A stretch of DNA of 64,000 nt from Thalassotalea crassostreae (GTDB lineage: Bacteria > Pseudomonadota > Gammaproteobacteria > Enterobacterales > Alteromonadaceae), in NCBI RefSeq assembly GCF_001831495.1, contig NZ_CP017689.1, positions 2,046,001-2,110,000 of the forward strand, written 5' to 3'. The notes beneath the pieces are model-generated. The model did no database searches. It saw only the letters and a program-made list of their open reading frames with translations, and had not been told where the DNA came from. The translations under genes were made by a program, and so were the position numbers. This document shows positions 56,881-64,000 of this stretch, in pieces. The first letter of the stretch is position 1. Each line of letters starts with the position of its first letter.

Positions 56881-57687
56881 ATGAACACGACACTTAAAAA
56901 AGTAGCAGCGCTTGCAGTAGCCGGTGCTAGCTTAACTACATTTAATGCTAATGCAGAAATGTTTTGGAGCGACAACTCAATTACATTGCTTAAGAATACA
57001 AGCGAATTTGAAATTAATAAAAACGATGATGTTGCCGTTGTTACATTAGAGCACGCATCTGGCCATAACTGGGGAGATTTGTTTTTCTTTGCTGATCGCT
57101 TAGAGTTTAAAGAAGACAGTAATTACGACGAAGCAAAAGAAACTTACTCTGAATTATCTCCTCGATTAAGTTTAAGTTATGCAACAGGATCAAAACTTCA
57201 GTTTGGTATGATTTCTGACGTATTTGTTGCGACCACTTGGGAACATAGTTCATTCACATCGCCAGGATTCAATCAAAGTTTTGATAACTATCTAGTTGGT
57301 GTTGGCGTTGACTTAAAAGTGTCTGGATTTGCATTTTTAAATGCTAACGTTTACCAAGCTAACAATGAATTAATCGACAATGACACACAATTAACTGTTG
57401 CTTGGGGTTACCCGTTCAGCGTTGGCAATGCAGACTTTATGTTCGATGGCTACATTGATTGGTCATCTGCCGAAGAAACTCACGCTGCAGACTTCCATTT
57501 TAACCCGCAGCTTAGAATGGATATCGGGAAATACTTTGGCGCACCAAAGAAGTTTGAAGCTGGTGTTGAATATTCTTATTGGGTAAATAAATTCGGTGCC
57601 AAAGTTGCTTGGGATCAAGCTGTATTTGCGCCGGTAGCAGTTGATGATGAATCAGTTATCAGTTTAATCGTTAAGGTTCATTTGTAG
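56881..57687 (+). CDS. Tsx/OmpK-family nucleoside-specific outer-membrane channel
   Basis: This 268-residue protein has a signal peptide ending FNANA (near residue 25). The mature protein begins EMFWSDNSITLL, close to the conserved start of the Tsx/OmpK family. The rest alternates as beta strands and ends with the outer-membrane C-terminal pattern ISLIVKVHL. E. coli Tsx admits nucleosides; OmpK is the Vibrio phage receptor of the same family. It probably passes nucleosides to NupC (11.6 kb). A strong bidirectional terminator follows. Confidence 0.92.
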   Translation: MNTTLKKVAALAVAGASLTTFNANAEMFWSDNSITLLKNTSEFEINKNDDVAVVTLEHASGHNWGDLFFFADRLEFKEDSNYDEAKETYSELSPRLSLSYATGSKLQFGMISDVFVATTWEHSSFTSPGFNQSFDNYLVGVGVDLKVSGFAFLNANVYQANNELIDNDTQLTVAWGYPFSVGNADFMFDGYIDWSSAEETHAADFHFNPQLRMDIGKYFGAPKKFEAGVEYSYWVNKFGAKVAWDQAVFAPVAVDDESVISLIVKVHL

Positions 57688-57715
57688 GTTTTAAATACCA
57701 TTCATAATGAATTAA

Positions 57716-57750
57716 AAAGGCTTCATTCTTTACAGAATGAAGCCTTTAAT
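57716..57750. terminator. Bidirectional terminator between the Tsx-like gene and DUF2987
   Basis: A perfect 14-base stem (AAAGGCTTCATTCT / AGAATGAAGCCTTT, TTAC loop) flanked by A and T runs on both sides, between convergent genes. Confidence 0.93.
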
Positions 57751-57779
57751 ATTTAGTTATATAAATGCTTTGTAAGCCG

Positions 57780-58523
57780 CTACTTTTCTATAAATGGTGA
57801 TATCACTTTGGGTGCGGTTTTAAATTTAATTGCCGGTTTATCGGTTTCAAGCTCCATATCAACCGCTAATTGGCATTTTAAGCCGCTATCATCACATTTC
57901 ATCATCTTAGTAAGTGATTTATCTATAAACACTATATCTTCTTTGTCTGCGACTTCTATCGTCACACCAGAAACGTCTGGCATCATAAACCATAAAAACG
58001 AACCAAAATCATCGACCAGCTCTTGCATTTGAATTGCAACGACAGCAAGTTCTTTAAAACTAAATTCTTTTTTAGCTTTATCTTTTACTTGGATTTGCAT
58101 TTGCAATGTACAGTTTTGGCGTTCATCTTTTTGTTTCACCCGTAAAAATGCAAACTTGTCATACAGAGTCTCCGACAATGGTACCAATAACTGACCATCG
58201 TTAGCGATCTCTATTTCCTTAGGCGTAACCTCTTTACCGAGCATAGTTGCAGTTTCAAGCTCACAACGGGTACGGTGATAAGAGTCAACCAAATAGAATC
58301 CCATTGTAATTTTATCGAGTTCATTTTCCTCTATAAGACTAAGGCGTTGATAAAAGCCTTTGTACTCAAGATCTACCGCAAATGTTGGCGCAGAAGTAAA
58401 AATTGCAGTGCTTAATAATGCACTGATAAAACCTAGCTTCTTAGCTTGGATTAGTTTTTTAAATTGCTTTGGCTGTTTTGATTGCATTAGTTTTCTAGGT
58501 TGCATTAGTTGTTTAAATTTCAT
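57780..58523 (-). CDS. DUF2987-like exported protein with a repeated N-terminal leader
   Basis: This 247-residue protein appears to be a DUF2987 member (VDLEYKGFYQRLSLIEENELD after the signal peptide), a family of unknown function. The first 30 residues are unusual: a basic stretch made of six-residue repeats (KQLMQP, RKLMQS, KQPKQF, KKLIQA, KKLGFI) precedes the hydrophobic core ISALLSTAIFTSAPTFA. Internal methionines at 7 and 13 are alternative starts. Its ATG overlaps the stop of the Bax-like gene by one base (TAATG). Exported; function unknown. Confidence 0.78.
   Translation of the reverse strand: MKFKQLMQPRKLMQSKQPKQFKKLIQAKKLGFISALLSTAIFTSAPTFAVDLEYKGFYQRLSLIEENELDKITMGFYLVDSYHRTRCELETATMLGKEVTPKEIEIANDGQLLVPLSETLYDKFAFLRVKQKDERQNCTLQMQIQVKDKAKKEFSFKELAVVAIQMQELVDDFGSFLWFMMPDVSGVTIEVADKEDIVFIDKSLTKMMKCDDSGLKCQLAVDMELETDKPAIKFKTAPKVISPFIEK
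58434..58514 (-). repeat. 18-bp tandem repeat inside the DUF2987 leader
   Basis: Four 18-base units (related to AAACAACTAATGCAACCT) follow the first three codons, giving repeated six-residue blocks, and a fifth is partial. Units 1, 2 and 4 are alike; unit 3 is diverged. Confidence 0.8.
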
Positions 58524-59380
58524 TAGCTTTTAATATATCTGTGGTTGTGTCTGAGCATAGTGTTGATCTCTACAACATAATCTATGCCTCGTTCGGAATA
58601 AGGAAGTAAACCAGTCGCTAATACATCAGGTCTTAAAGGCAGATCATTCTCTCTAAATTGTTGTCTGATCTGACGAAACATATCATACGCTTGGTTGGTG
58701 TTTATATTGTGAAAATAATGTTTAATCATTGCGTCAATACTATCAAAAGAAGCGACTTCATGATTTAGACCCTCATCGCGCCCATTTGGAACTAAGCCGC
58801 AGCCCTTTTTATAACACCAAATACCAAAGAAGTTTAACCCGATACGAGCAAATCTAGAGCTGCCCCATGCCGATTCGTTTGCAGCTTGCACTAACACCAA
58901 TTCTCGTGGGATTTGATCAACTCGTTTGAGCAACTCCTCAAGTCTTTGCTCCTTAGTTTTTGCTGTCACTTTATATTTTTTTGCTAACAATTTGAGGCGG
59001 CGCTTTTGGTTTTTTGATAGCTCTTTTTGAGTATCTATCGCCGCTTGAAGTTCTGCAATTTCAAGCCTAAGGTCAGCTAAGCGGTTATTTTCCGCATCAA
59101 TTGCAGGCTTTAAGTAGTCGAAGAAGCGCTGCTTTCGCTGCGGAATATCTTTTATTGCTGCAAAATCGGGTAAGTCGACATCATGCAATGGTTGCTCTAC
59201 TTTAACGACATCAGTATCCTTTGACGTTTTTTCGGCTTCTTTCGCTGTTCTTTGCTCTTCTTCAATGACTTCAATTACTGATTCAGTAATATAGATAAAT
59301 GGGAATATCACCATCACCGCAATGGCAATGAGCAATAACCCTCTTACTGAATTGTTAACTTTAGAACGTTTCCTTACCAT
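58523..59380 (-). CDS. Bax-like glucosaminidase-domain protein
   Basis: This 285-residue protein has one N-terminal membrane helix (LLLIAIAVMVIFPFIYI) and a charged coiled-coil stretch (about 75-140). The C-terminal glucosaminidase/lysozyme-like domain starts at VLVQAANESAWGSSRFARIGLNFFGIWCY; the Glu in NESAWG is the likely catalytic acid. It resembles E. coli Bax, a putative cell-wall hydrolase. Probably acts on peptidoglycan in the periplasm. It is the first gene of a two-gene unit with the DUF2987 gene, overlapping it by one base. Confidence 0.88.
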   Translation of the reverse strand: MVRKRSKVNNSVRGLLLIAIAVMVIFPFIYITESVIEVIEEEQRTAKEAEKTSKDTDVVKVEQPLHDVDLPDFAAIKDIPQRKQRFFDYLKPAIDAENNRLADLRLEIAELQAAIDTQKELSKNQKRRLKLLAKKYKVTAKTKEQRLEELLKRVDQIPRELVLVQAANESAWGSSRFARIGLNFFGIWCYKKGCGLVPNGRDEGLNHEVASFDSIDAMIKHYFHNINTNQAYDMFRQIRQQFRENDLPLRPDVLATGLLPYSERGIDYVVEINTMLRHNHRYIKS

Positions 59381-59392
59381 GCCATAACTCCT

Positions 59393-60211
59393 TTAGGCTG
59401 AAAAGTAGGTGTCTTGACCGCCGTCTTTTTTATTGACAACTTGCATTCGAACACCAAATATCTCTCTATATAAAATTCCTTTTACGTTGTAATAAAGCGG
59501 CGCCATAACTAGCGTCAACAACATGATAAAGAATTGATTTACAACTAAGTTAGCTTGAAACAGTACGTTAATCACTATCGCCATAAACACGAAAACCACT
59601 GCCAATAATAAATAGGTTTGTAGTAACTTAAACCATTGAAATCGTGTAGCTCTAAGCGATAGCCATATTGCGGCAAATGGCGTCATGTTTTTTTCAATGA
59701 CTAATGGCGTTGCTAACGACAGTGCGATAGCAAGATAAATAGCAGGTATAACAAATAGGTATAACCCTAGTATTACCATGGTAAAAGTTAACACACCGAC
59801 TAAAGAAACAACGGCGGCTCGTTTGAGAAAAGAGAATACAAACCCTGTTCGAGTTTTAATGCCTACTGAATGAGATATCCCCATCATTTCTAAACCAATT
59901 AAAAATGGCCAAATAATAATAATCTTAAGATAAAAGTACATGAACATTTGCGGCAATAGCTCATTGAGCTTTTCCATATCTTGCGGTTGGCTCAACATTG
60001 CCGTGTATACGCTATCAAGAAAATCTGCAGCGAACGAATCGATAATAAGATCAAGTAAAACCACCATAATAAAACCACTAATTATCGGCGTCATATTTGT
60101 TTTTGTGATCGTTATGGCTTCTTTAAAAATATTACCAACATCAAGCTTATAGTCACCTTTAACGGCTTTTTCTGGCGATGAACCAATTTCGATTACTTTT
60201 TTCTCTTCCAC
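59393..60211 (-). CDS. Integral membrane protein of unknown function (YciC-like pattern)
   Basis: This 272-residue protein has about six predicted helices, starting with a 40-residue cytoplasmic N terminus (MEEKKVIEIGSSPEKAVKG) and then PIISGFIMVVLLDLIIDSF. The pattern IYLAIALSLATPLVIEKNMTPFAAIWLSLRATRFQWFKL near residue 155 recalls the YciC/DUF975-type membrane families, but I would not fix the family. It is 12 bases upstream of the Bax-like gene and probably co-transcribed with it. Confidence 0.75.
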   Translation of the reverse strand: MEEKKVIEIGSSPEKAVKGDYKLDVGNIFKEAITITKTNMTPIISGFIMVVLLDLIIDSFAADFLDSVYTAMLSQPQDMEKLNELLPQMFMYFYLKIIIIWPFLIGLEMMGISHSVGIKTRTGFVFSFLKRAAVVSLVGVLTFTMVILGLYLFVIPAIYLAIALSLATPLVIEKNMTPFAAIWLSLRATRFQWFKLLQTYLLLAVVFVFMAIVINVLFQANLVVNQFFIMLLTLVMAPLYYNVKGILYREIFGVRMQVVNKKDGGQDTYFSA

Positions 60212-60327
60212 GAAATTTCACTTATTAAATTTTTAATGATAGTCAGTATACCAAACTCAACTGACGTTAATACAACATTAGAGTTAAATCACTTTAATCT
60301 ACAGTCAAATGGCTTAATTAAGTAGGT

Positions 60328-60957
60328 TTAAATCACTAATTGAATGGCTAAAGCGATAAGTAACACGCCCATAATACGGTCAAACCAATAGCCGTGTTTT
60401 AATAACTTTTCTCTAAACCCAGGAATTGTCAGCATAAACGATAAAAAGCTAAACCAAATTGCTGTCGCTATCGCCATATATACACCGTAAAACGCTTGCA
60501 CTTGTATTGGCGTATTAGCTGAAATTATTAAAGAAAATAAAGAAACGAAAAACAACGTCGCCTTTACATTAAGGCCGTTAACTAAGAACCCTATGGCAAA
60601 CGCTTTTGCATTCGATTGTGTTTTATTTTTGCTTTCTTCGATACGTTGTTGATGGTTACCTGGCTTTGCTTTTATGCCCATATAACCGATGTAGGCTAAA
60701 TAAAGCGCTGCTATATACGAGAGAATATTGAAATATTTGGGATTACTAGCAATAAGCAAACCAATACCGACAAGCGAATAAGTCACATGCAGTAATATGC
60801 CAGTTCCGATACCTAAACTGGTATATAGTGCAGCTGCACGACCTCGAGTAATAGATTGCTTGACGATAATCGCAAAGTCAGGGCCAGGGCTGGCAACGGC
60901 AAAAAAATGAATCACCGCTATCGTTAAAAATTCGGCGTAATATAAACTAAGATCCAT
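60328..60957 (-). CDS. LysE-family amino acid exporter (second copy)
   Basis: This 209-residue LysE/RhtB-type exporter has six predicted helices. The signature is VASPGPDFAIIVKQSITRGRAAAL near residue 21, with the conserved Pro-Gly-Pro, and a second conserved loop is FLVNGLNVKATLFFVSLF near 128. It is not close to the 43.5-kb exporter in sequence and probably has another substrate. Monocistronic, start ATG at 60957 after GGTGAGAATTTCAA. Confidence 0.93.
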   Translation of the reverse strand: MDLSLYYAEFLTIAVIHFFAVASPGPDFAIIVKQSITRGRAAALYTSLGIGTGILLHVTYSLVGIGLLIASNPKYFNILSYIAALYLAYIGYMGIKAKPGNHQQRIEESKNKTQSNAKAFAIGFLVNGLNVKATLFFVSLFSLIISANTPIQVQAFYGVYMAIATAIWFSFLSFMLTIPGFREKLLKHGYWFDRIMGVLLIALAIQLVI

Positions 60958-61055
60958 TTGAAATTCTCACCCTAGGTAGTCTAAAACTAAAGACGTTGAT
61001 ATCGTATTTGTTCATTGTTAATTGTTAATTTTACCGTTTATTGTCTGAATCTGGC

Positions 61056-61610
61056 TTAGCTATCTTTATGTGCTAATTGCTTAAAGTACTCGATAAAATA
61101 CTTCTCGCCCTTTTGCTCACATAACGACATATTACGTTGCGGTATGCCTTCAACATCAGGATGCACAGCAATAACTCGCTCCATAGATGCCTCGCGAATC
61201 AAATGCAATATAGGAAAAGGAGCTCGGTTGGTATAGTTGCTTACATCACTTGGGTCGACATCAGCAAAATAGTAATCAGGATGAAAACTAGCAATTTGAT
61301 AAACTCCCTCATAACCCTGTTCGATTATAAGTTGCTCGGCCATCGATAAAAAATCTAAATAGTCGTCAAAATATCGAAACTGTTCTGGGTATATCAATAA
61401 CGCGGTTTCTATATCATTATTTTGATCTAACGTTTGGCATTGATTGATCACACTCTCAAGTGCAGATTCAATATCTACATTGCGAAATATTGGATAGGCA
61501 ATGGTATTTTGTACAAATTCTTTCTTAGCGAAAGGACAAAAATTTAGCCCTATGATCAAGTCTTCAATCCAGGCTTTACACTGATTTATTATTTGTTTAT
61601 CGCTGTACAT
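61056..61610 (-). CDS. DUF1415 family protein
   Basis: This 184-residue cytoplasmic protein has the DUF1415 marks: GLNFCPFAKKEF near residue 21, LIYPEQFRYFDDYLDFL near 77, YQIASFHPDYYFA near 103 and NRAPFPILHLIREASM near 128. The function of the family is unknown. The single Cys-Pro-Phe motif near the N terminus is invariant in the family as I recall. Monocistronic, divergent from the DUF2937 gene. Confidence 0.92.
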   Translation of the reverse strand: MYSDKQIINQCKAWIEDLIIGLNFCPFAKKEFVQNTIAYPIFRNVDIESALESVINQCQTLDQNNDIETALLIYPEQFRYFDDYLDFLSMAEQLIIEQGYEGVYQIASFHPDYYFADVDPSDVSNYTNRAPFPILHLIREASMERVIAVHPDVEGIPQRNMSLCEQKGEKYFIEYFKQLAHKDS

Positions 61611-61766
61611 AATCTTGGCTGGTATTTTAACAATTTTTAAACTTTACGTATTGTAACAACAATAGCCACATAAATTTACTATCAATTTAAAAAAAAACAC
61701 AGAGACTTGTAAACTTCTCAACCATAGTCAATAGTATGTTTATCTATCTAATTAATAAGTTATCGA

Positions 61767-62282
61767 ATGTTCAGATTTATTGGTTCAATAATTGATAAAA
61801 TAAACTTTTCCATATTTTTTATTGCTGGTACTCAACTGCCAGGCTTTATTCAAGCTTATTTACAGCGTATATCGGGGCATTTAGCAGAAGCTAAATATCA
61901 ACTGAGTAAGTACCAAGATATTGCAAATTTGCATTATCAAGGTGACCTATCTTTAATGACAAAGCGTTATCAGCAAAATAGCGATCCAGGTATTAGTGCA
62001 TCGGGTGAAATCATTGCAAATTTGGATATGCGCGTGACTATGTTATCGCAATATGTAGAACAACTCTCTTCTTCGACTTTTGTTACTAAGCTCTACTATT
62101 TTGTCTCAAATATTGATGCCGACATTGCGAGAGCGACGTTGCAAGATCATCAATTAAACATTCCTTTAACCGTTGAAGCAGCTGGCTGTGGTCTTATCTT
62201 AGCGACTCTTTTACAGGCAATAATTCAAATAACTTACAATTTATTAGATAAACGAAGAAGAAAAAGCTTAAAAAATAGTTAA
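61767..62282 (+). CDS. DUF2937 family membrane protein
   Basis: This 171-residue protein has an N-terminal hydrophobic segment (INFSIFFIAGTQLPGFIQAYLQRISGHL) and a C-terminal helix (CGLILATLLQAIIQITYNLL) ending in a basic tail. The order and the QxPGFIxxYxQRxxGHxxEA core match DUF2937. The function is unknown. The middle (about 50-110) is helical and charged. It lies 48 bases before the flavoprotein gene, and co-transcription is possible. Confidence 0.88.
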   Translation: MFRFIGSIIDKINFSIFFIAGTQLPGFIQAYLQRISGHLAEAKYQLSKYQDIANLHYQGDLSLMTKRYQQNSDPGISASGEIIANLDMRVTMLSQYVEQLSSSTFVTKLYYFVSNIDADIARATLQDHQLNIPLTVEAAGCGLILATLLQAIIQITYNLLDKRRRKSLKNS

Positions 62283-62330
62283 TTTTATGTAAATAATAGG
62301 ACACACATAGTTTTTTATTTGGAATTTATT

Positions 62331-64000
62331 TTGAAGAAAACAGATGTCTCAAACTATGACCATTTTTTGAAAGTGGTTGATTGTCAACAAGCTTGCCCTG
62401 CCCATACGCCGGTTCCTGAATATATTCGACTTATTGCTGATAAACGTTATACCGATGCCTACATGTTAAATTGGCAATCAAACGTCTTTCCCGGTGTACT
62501 AGGAAGGGTCTGTGATAGGCCTTGTGAACCAGCATGTCGCCGAGGACGTGTAGAAGAAGAACCTGTGGCAATTTGTCGTTTGAAACGAGTCACTTCAGAT
62601 TACAAAGAAGATATAGAAGACAGATTGCCTTCAATTCCAAAACAAAAAAATGGTAAACATATCGCGTTAATTGGTGCAGGCCCTGCATCACTAACCGTTG
62701 CTCGTGATCTAATGCCGCTTGGCTATGATGTTACTATCTATGATCGTGACAAAAAAGGCGGTGGTATGATGCGCTCGCAAATACCAGCGTTTCGTCTTCC
62801 AGAAACCGTACTCGATGAAGAAATTGATTACATCCTAAATATGGGCGTTAAAACCGTATTCGGTAAAAATGTCGACAGTTTGCACGATTTATTGCAGCAA
62901 AACTACGATGCAATATTTGTCGGTACCGGAGCACCTAAAGGTCGCCCGATGAATATCGATGGTTACCAAGAATCAAAAGATCACATTGCACTTGGCATTG
63001 ATTGGCTTTCAAATGTGACGTTTGAACACATCAACGAAGCGCCGAAACGTGTGGTTGTTTTAGGTGGCGGTAACACCGCGATGGATTGTTGTCGAACTGC
63101 CAAGAGACTTGGCGCTACCGATGTTAAAGTCATTGTTCGTTCAAGTTACGAAGCAATGAAAGCTTCTCCATGGGAAAAAGAAGATGCTGCTGCAGAAAAC
63201 ATCGAAATTATTGTCAACCATACACCTAAGGAATACGTGGTCGAAAATGGTAAGTTCAAAGGCGTACTATTTGATGAAGTAGAATCATTTTATGACCGCG
63301 GTGGTAAACGTGTTTTGAAGAAGACAGGGAAAACGTTACTCGCTGAATGTGACTTAGTGTTGGTCGCCATTGGCCAAGATACTTCGTTTTCTTGGATTGA
63401 ACGCGACATAGGCCTCGACTTCAACGAATGGGATCAACCCGTACTAAATGAAGCTACGCTGCAATCGACCATTGATAGAGTATTCTTTGGCGGCGATGCC
63501 GCCTTCGGCCCGGAAAATATTATTACAGCAGTGGCTCATGGCCATAAAGCGGCTATTTCTATCGATTTATTTTGTCAAGGCATCAGCCCAACCACTCGAC
63601 CAGACAGTAAATTTAATTTGCTTAGCCAAAAAATGGGTATGCACGAATGGAGTTATGGCAACATTATTGACCATGATAACCGCAAAGCTGTACCGCATAT
63701 TAGCTGGGAAGAAGCAGTTAAAGAACTTGCCACAGAAGTTGAGTTGGGTTTTGATGAAAAACTCGCTCTCGAAGAGGCAAGCCGCTGTTTAAATTGTGAT
63801 ATTCACACCGTATTTACTGAAAGTACCTGTATCGAATGTTCTGCCTGTGAAGACATCTGCCCTACCGATTGTATCAACTTTATTCCCGACATCGACGATG
63901 ACACCACACCGGCAATAGAGTTATTGAAGGGTAAATTAAAAGTTGAGAAAGCTCACGACGATCAAGACTACCTGATATCTGACAAAATGAAGACTGGCAA
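62331..64000 (+). CDS. Glutamate synthase beta-like FAD oxidoreductase with ferredoxin tail (partial)
   Basis: The first 556 codons are present and the 3' end lies past the window. The N-terminal domain has the four-cysteine cluster site of GltD-like proteins (VDCQQACPAHTPVPEYI, then GRVCDRPCEPACRRG). Then come FAD (GAGPASLTVARDL) and NAD(P)H (GGGNTAMDCCRTAKRLG) folds. Beyond the usual GltD length a ferredoxin-like segment appears (CIECSACEDICPTDC near residue 502). It starts at TTG 62331 with GGA about 8 bases before; an in-frame TTG at 62319 is possible. Such proteins feed electrons between NAD(P)H and ferredoxin enzymes. No gltB is next to it in the window. Confidence 0.9.
   Translation, partial: MKKTDVSNYDHFLKVVDCQQACPAHTPVPEYIRLIADKRYTDAYMLNWQSNVFPGVLGRVCDRPCEPACRRGRVEEEPVAICRLKRVTSDYKEDIEDRLPSIPKQKNGKHIALIGAGPASLTVARDLMPLGYDVTIYDRDKKGGGMMRSQIPAFRLPETVLDEEIDYILNMGVKTVFGKNVDSLHDLLQQNYDAIFVGTGAPKGRPMNIDGYQESKDHIALGIDWLSNVTFEHINEAPKRVVVLGGGNTAMDCCRTAKRLGATDVKVIVRSSYEAMKASPWEKEDAAAENIEIIVNHTPKEYVVENGKFKGVLFDEVESFYDRGGKRVLKKTGKTLLAECDLVLVAIGQDTSFSWIERDIGLDFNEWDQPVLNEATLQSTIDRVFFGGDAAFGPENIITAVAHGHKAAISIDLFCQGISPTTRPDSKFNLLSQKMGMHEWSYGNIIDHDNRKAVPHISWEEAVKELATEVELGFDEKLALEEASRCLNCDIHTVFTESTCIECSACEDICPTDCINFIPDIDDDTTPAIELLKGKLKVEKAHDDQDYLISDKMKTG

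Overview
This window is chromosomal DNA from a low-GC marine gammaproteobacterium, most likely an alteromonad of the Colwelliaceae (Colwellia or Thalassotalea type). That placement rests on AT-rich coding sequence, protein sequences close to enterobacterial families but with alteromonad gene sets (ImuA-ImuB-DnaE2, DUF2750, DUF1415, DUF2937, DUF2987), and a complete cbb3 oxidase locus followed by fnr, uspE and ttcA. The genus is an inference; no rRNA is present. Almost everything is ordinary core genome. No phage, plasmid, CRISPR array or transposase gene is visible.

Layout. 1-4.9 kb: an SOS mutagenesis operon (imuA-imuB-dnaE2, minus strand, dnaE2 cut by the window edge) behind a LexA box, divergent from an SRAP/HMCES-type DNA-crosslink protein. 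4.9-7.4 kb: a short-chain dehydrogenase and a DAHP synthase (aroG)-DUF2750 operon. 7.6-15.9 kb: a nucleoside salvage block (add, deoD, deoB, udk, nupC, deoC, tdk) followed by a lipoprotein alkaline phosphatase. A 192-bp element with 22-bp inverted ends lies between convergent deoD and deoB. 16-19 kb: a small membrane protein, nhaA and a metC-type lyase. 19.1-23.7 kb: polB and dinG, divergent around one LexA box. 23.9-25.3 kb: queE and queC (queuosine precursor). 25.6-27.3 kb: glnK-amtB. 27.4-31.4 kb: a secreted acidic protein with a sigma-54-like promoter, divergent from a histidine kinase/NtrC-type regulator pair. 31.6-35.2 kb: a 68-residue protein, uvrB and a MATE transporter overlapping uvrB. 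35.7-36.5 kb: a tRNA-Asn array with four intact identical copies and two decayed ones. 36.5-38.3 kb: three small exported proteins of unknown function with a common upstream motif. 38.3-44.6 kb: homocysteine methyltransferase, a DUF1254-like lipoprotein, an M28 peptidase, a GST, a 41-residue membrane protein, a LysE-type exporter and an unknown anchored protein. 44.8-55.2 kb: ccoNOQP, fixH, ccoI, ccoS, a TauE/SafE-like protein, fnr, uspE and ttcA. 55.4-57.7 kb: a purine permease and a Tsx-like porin. 57.8-62.3 kb: DUF2987, Bax-like, membrane, LysE, DUF1415 and DUF2937 proteins. 62.3 kb to the end: the start of a glutamate-synthase-beta-like flavoprotein with a ferredoxin tail.

Themes. Two separate divergent SOS units, each around a single LexA box, carry translesion synthesis, crosslink protection, Pol II and DinG. 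The nucleoside block, with the distant Tsx-like porin and purine permease, gives a route from extracellular nucleotides through the outer and inner membranes to ribose-1-phosphate, deoxyribose-5-phosphate and salvaged bases. The cbb3 locus carries its assembly factors and FNR regulator, with FNR-box candidates before ccoN and uspE. The most interesting candidate for an undescribed system is the kinase/sigma-54 activator pair with its divergent secreted protein. Next are the three motif-sharing exported genes beside the tRNA array and the small inverted-repeat element.
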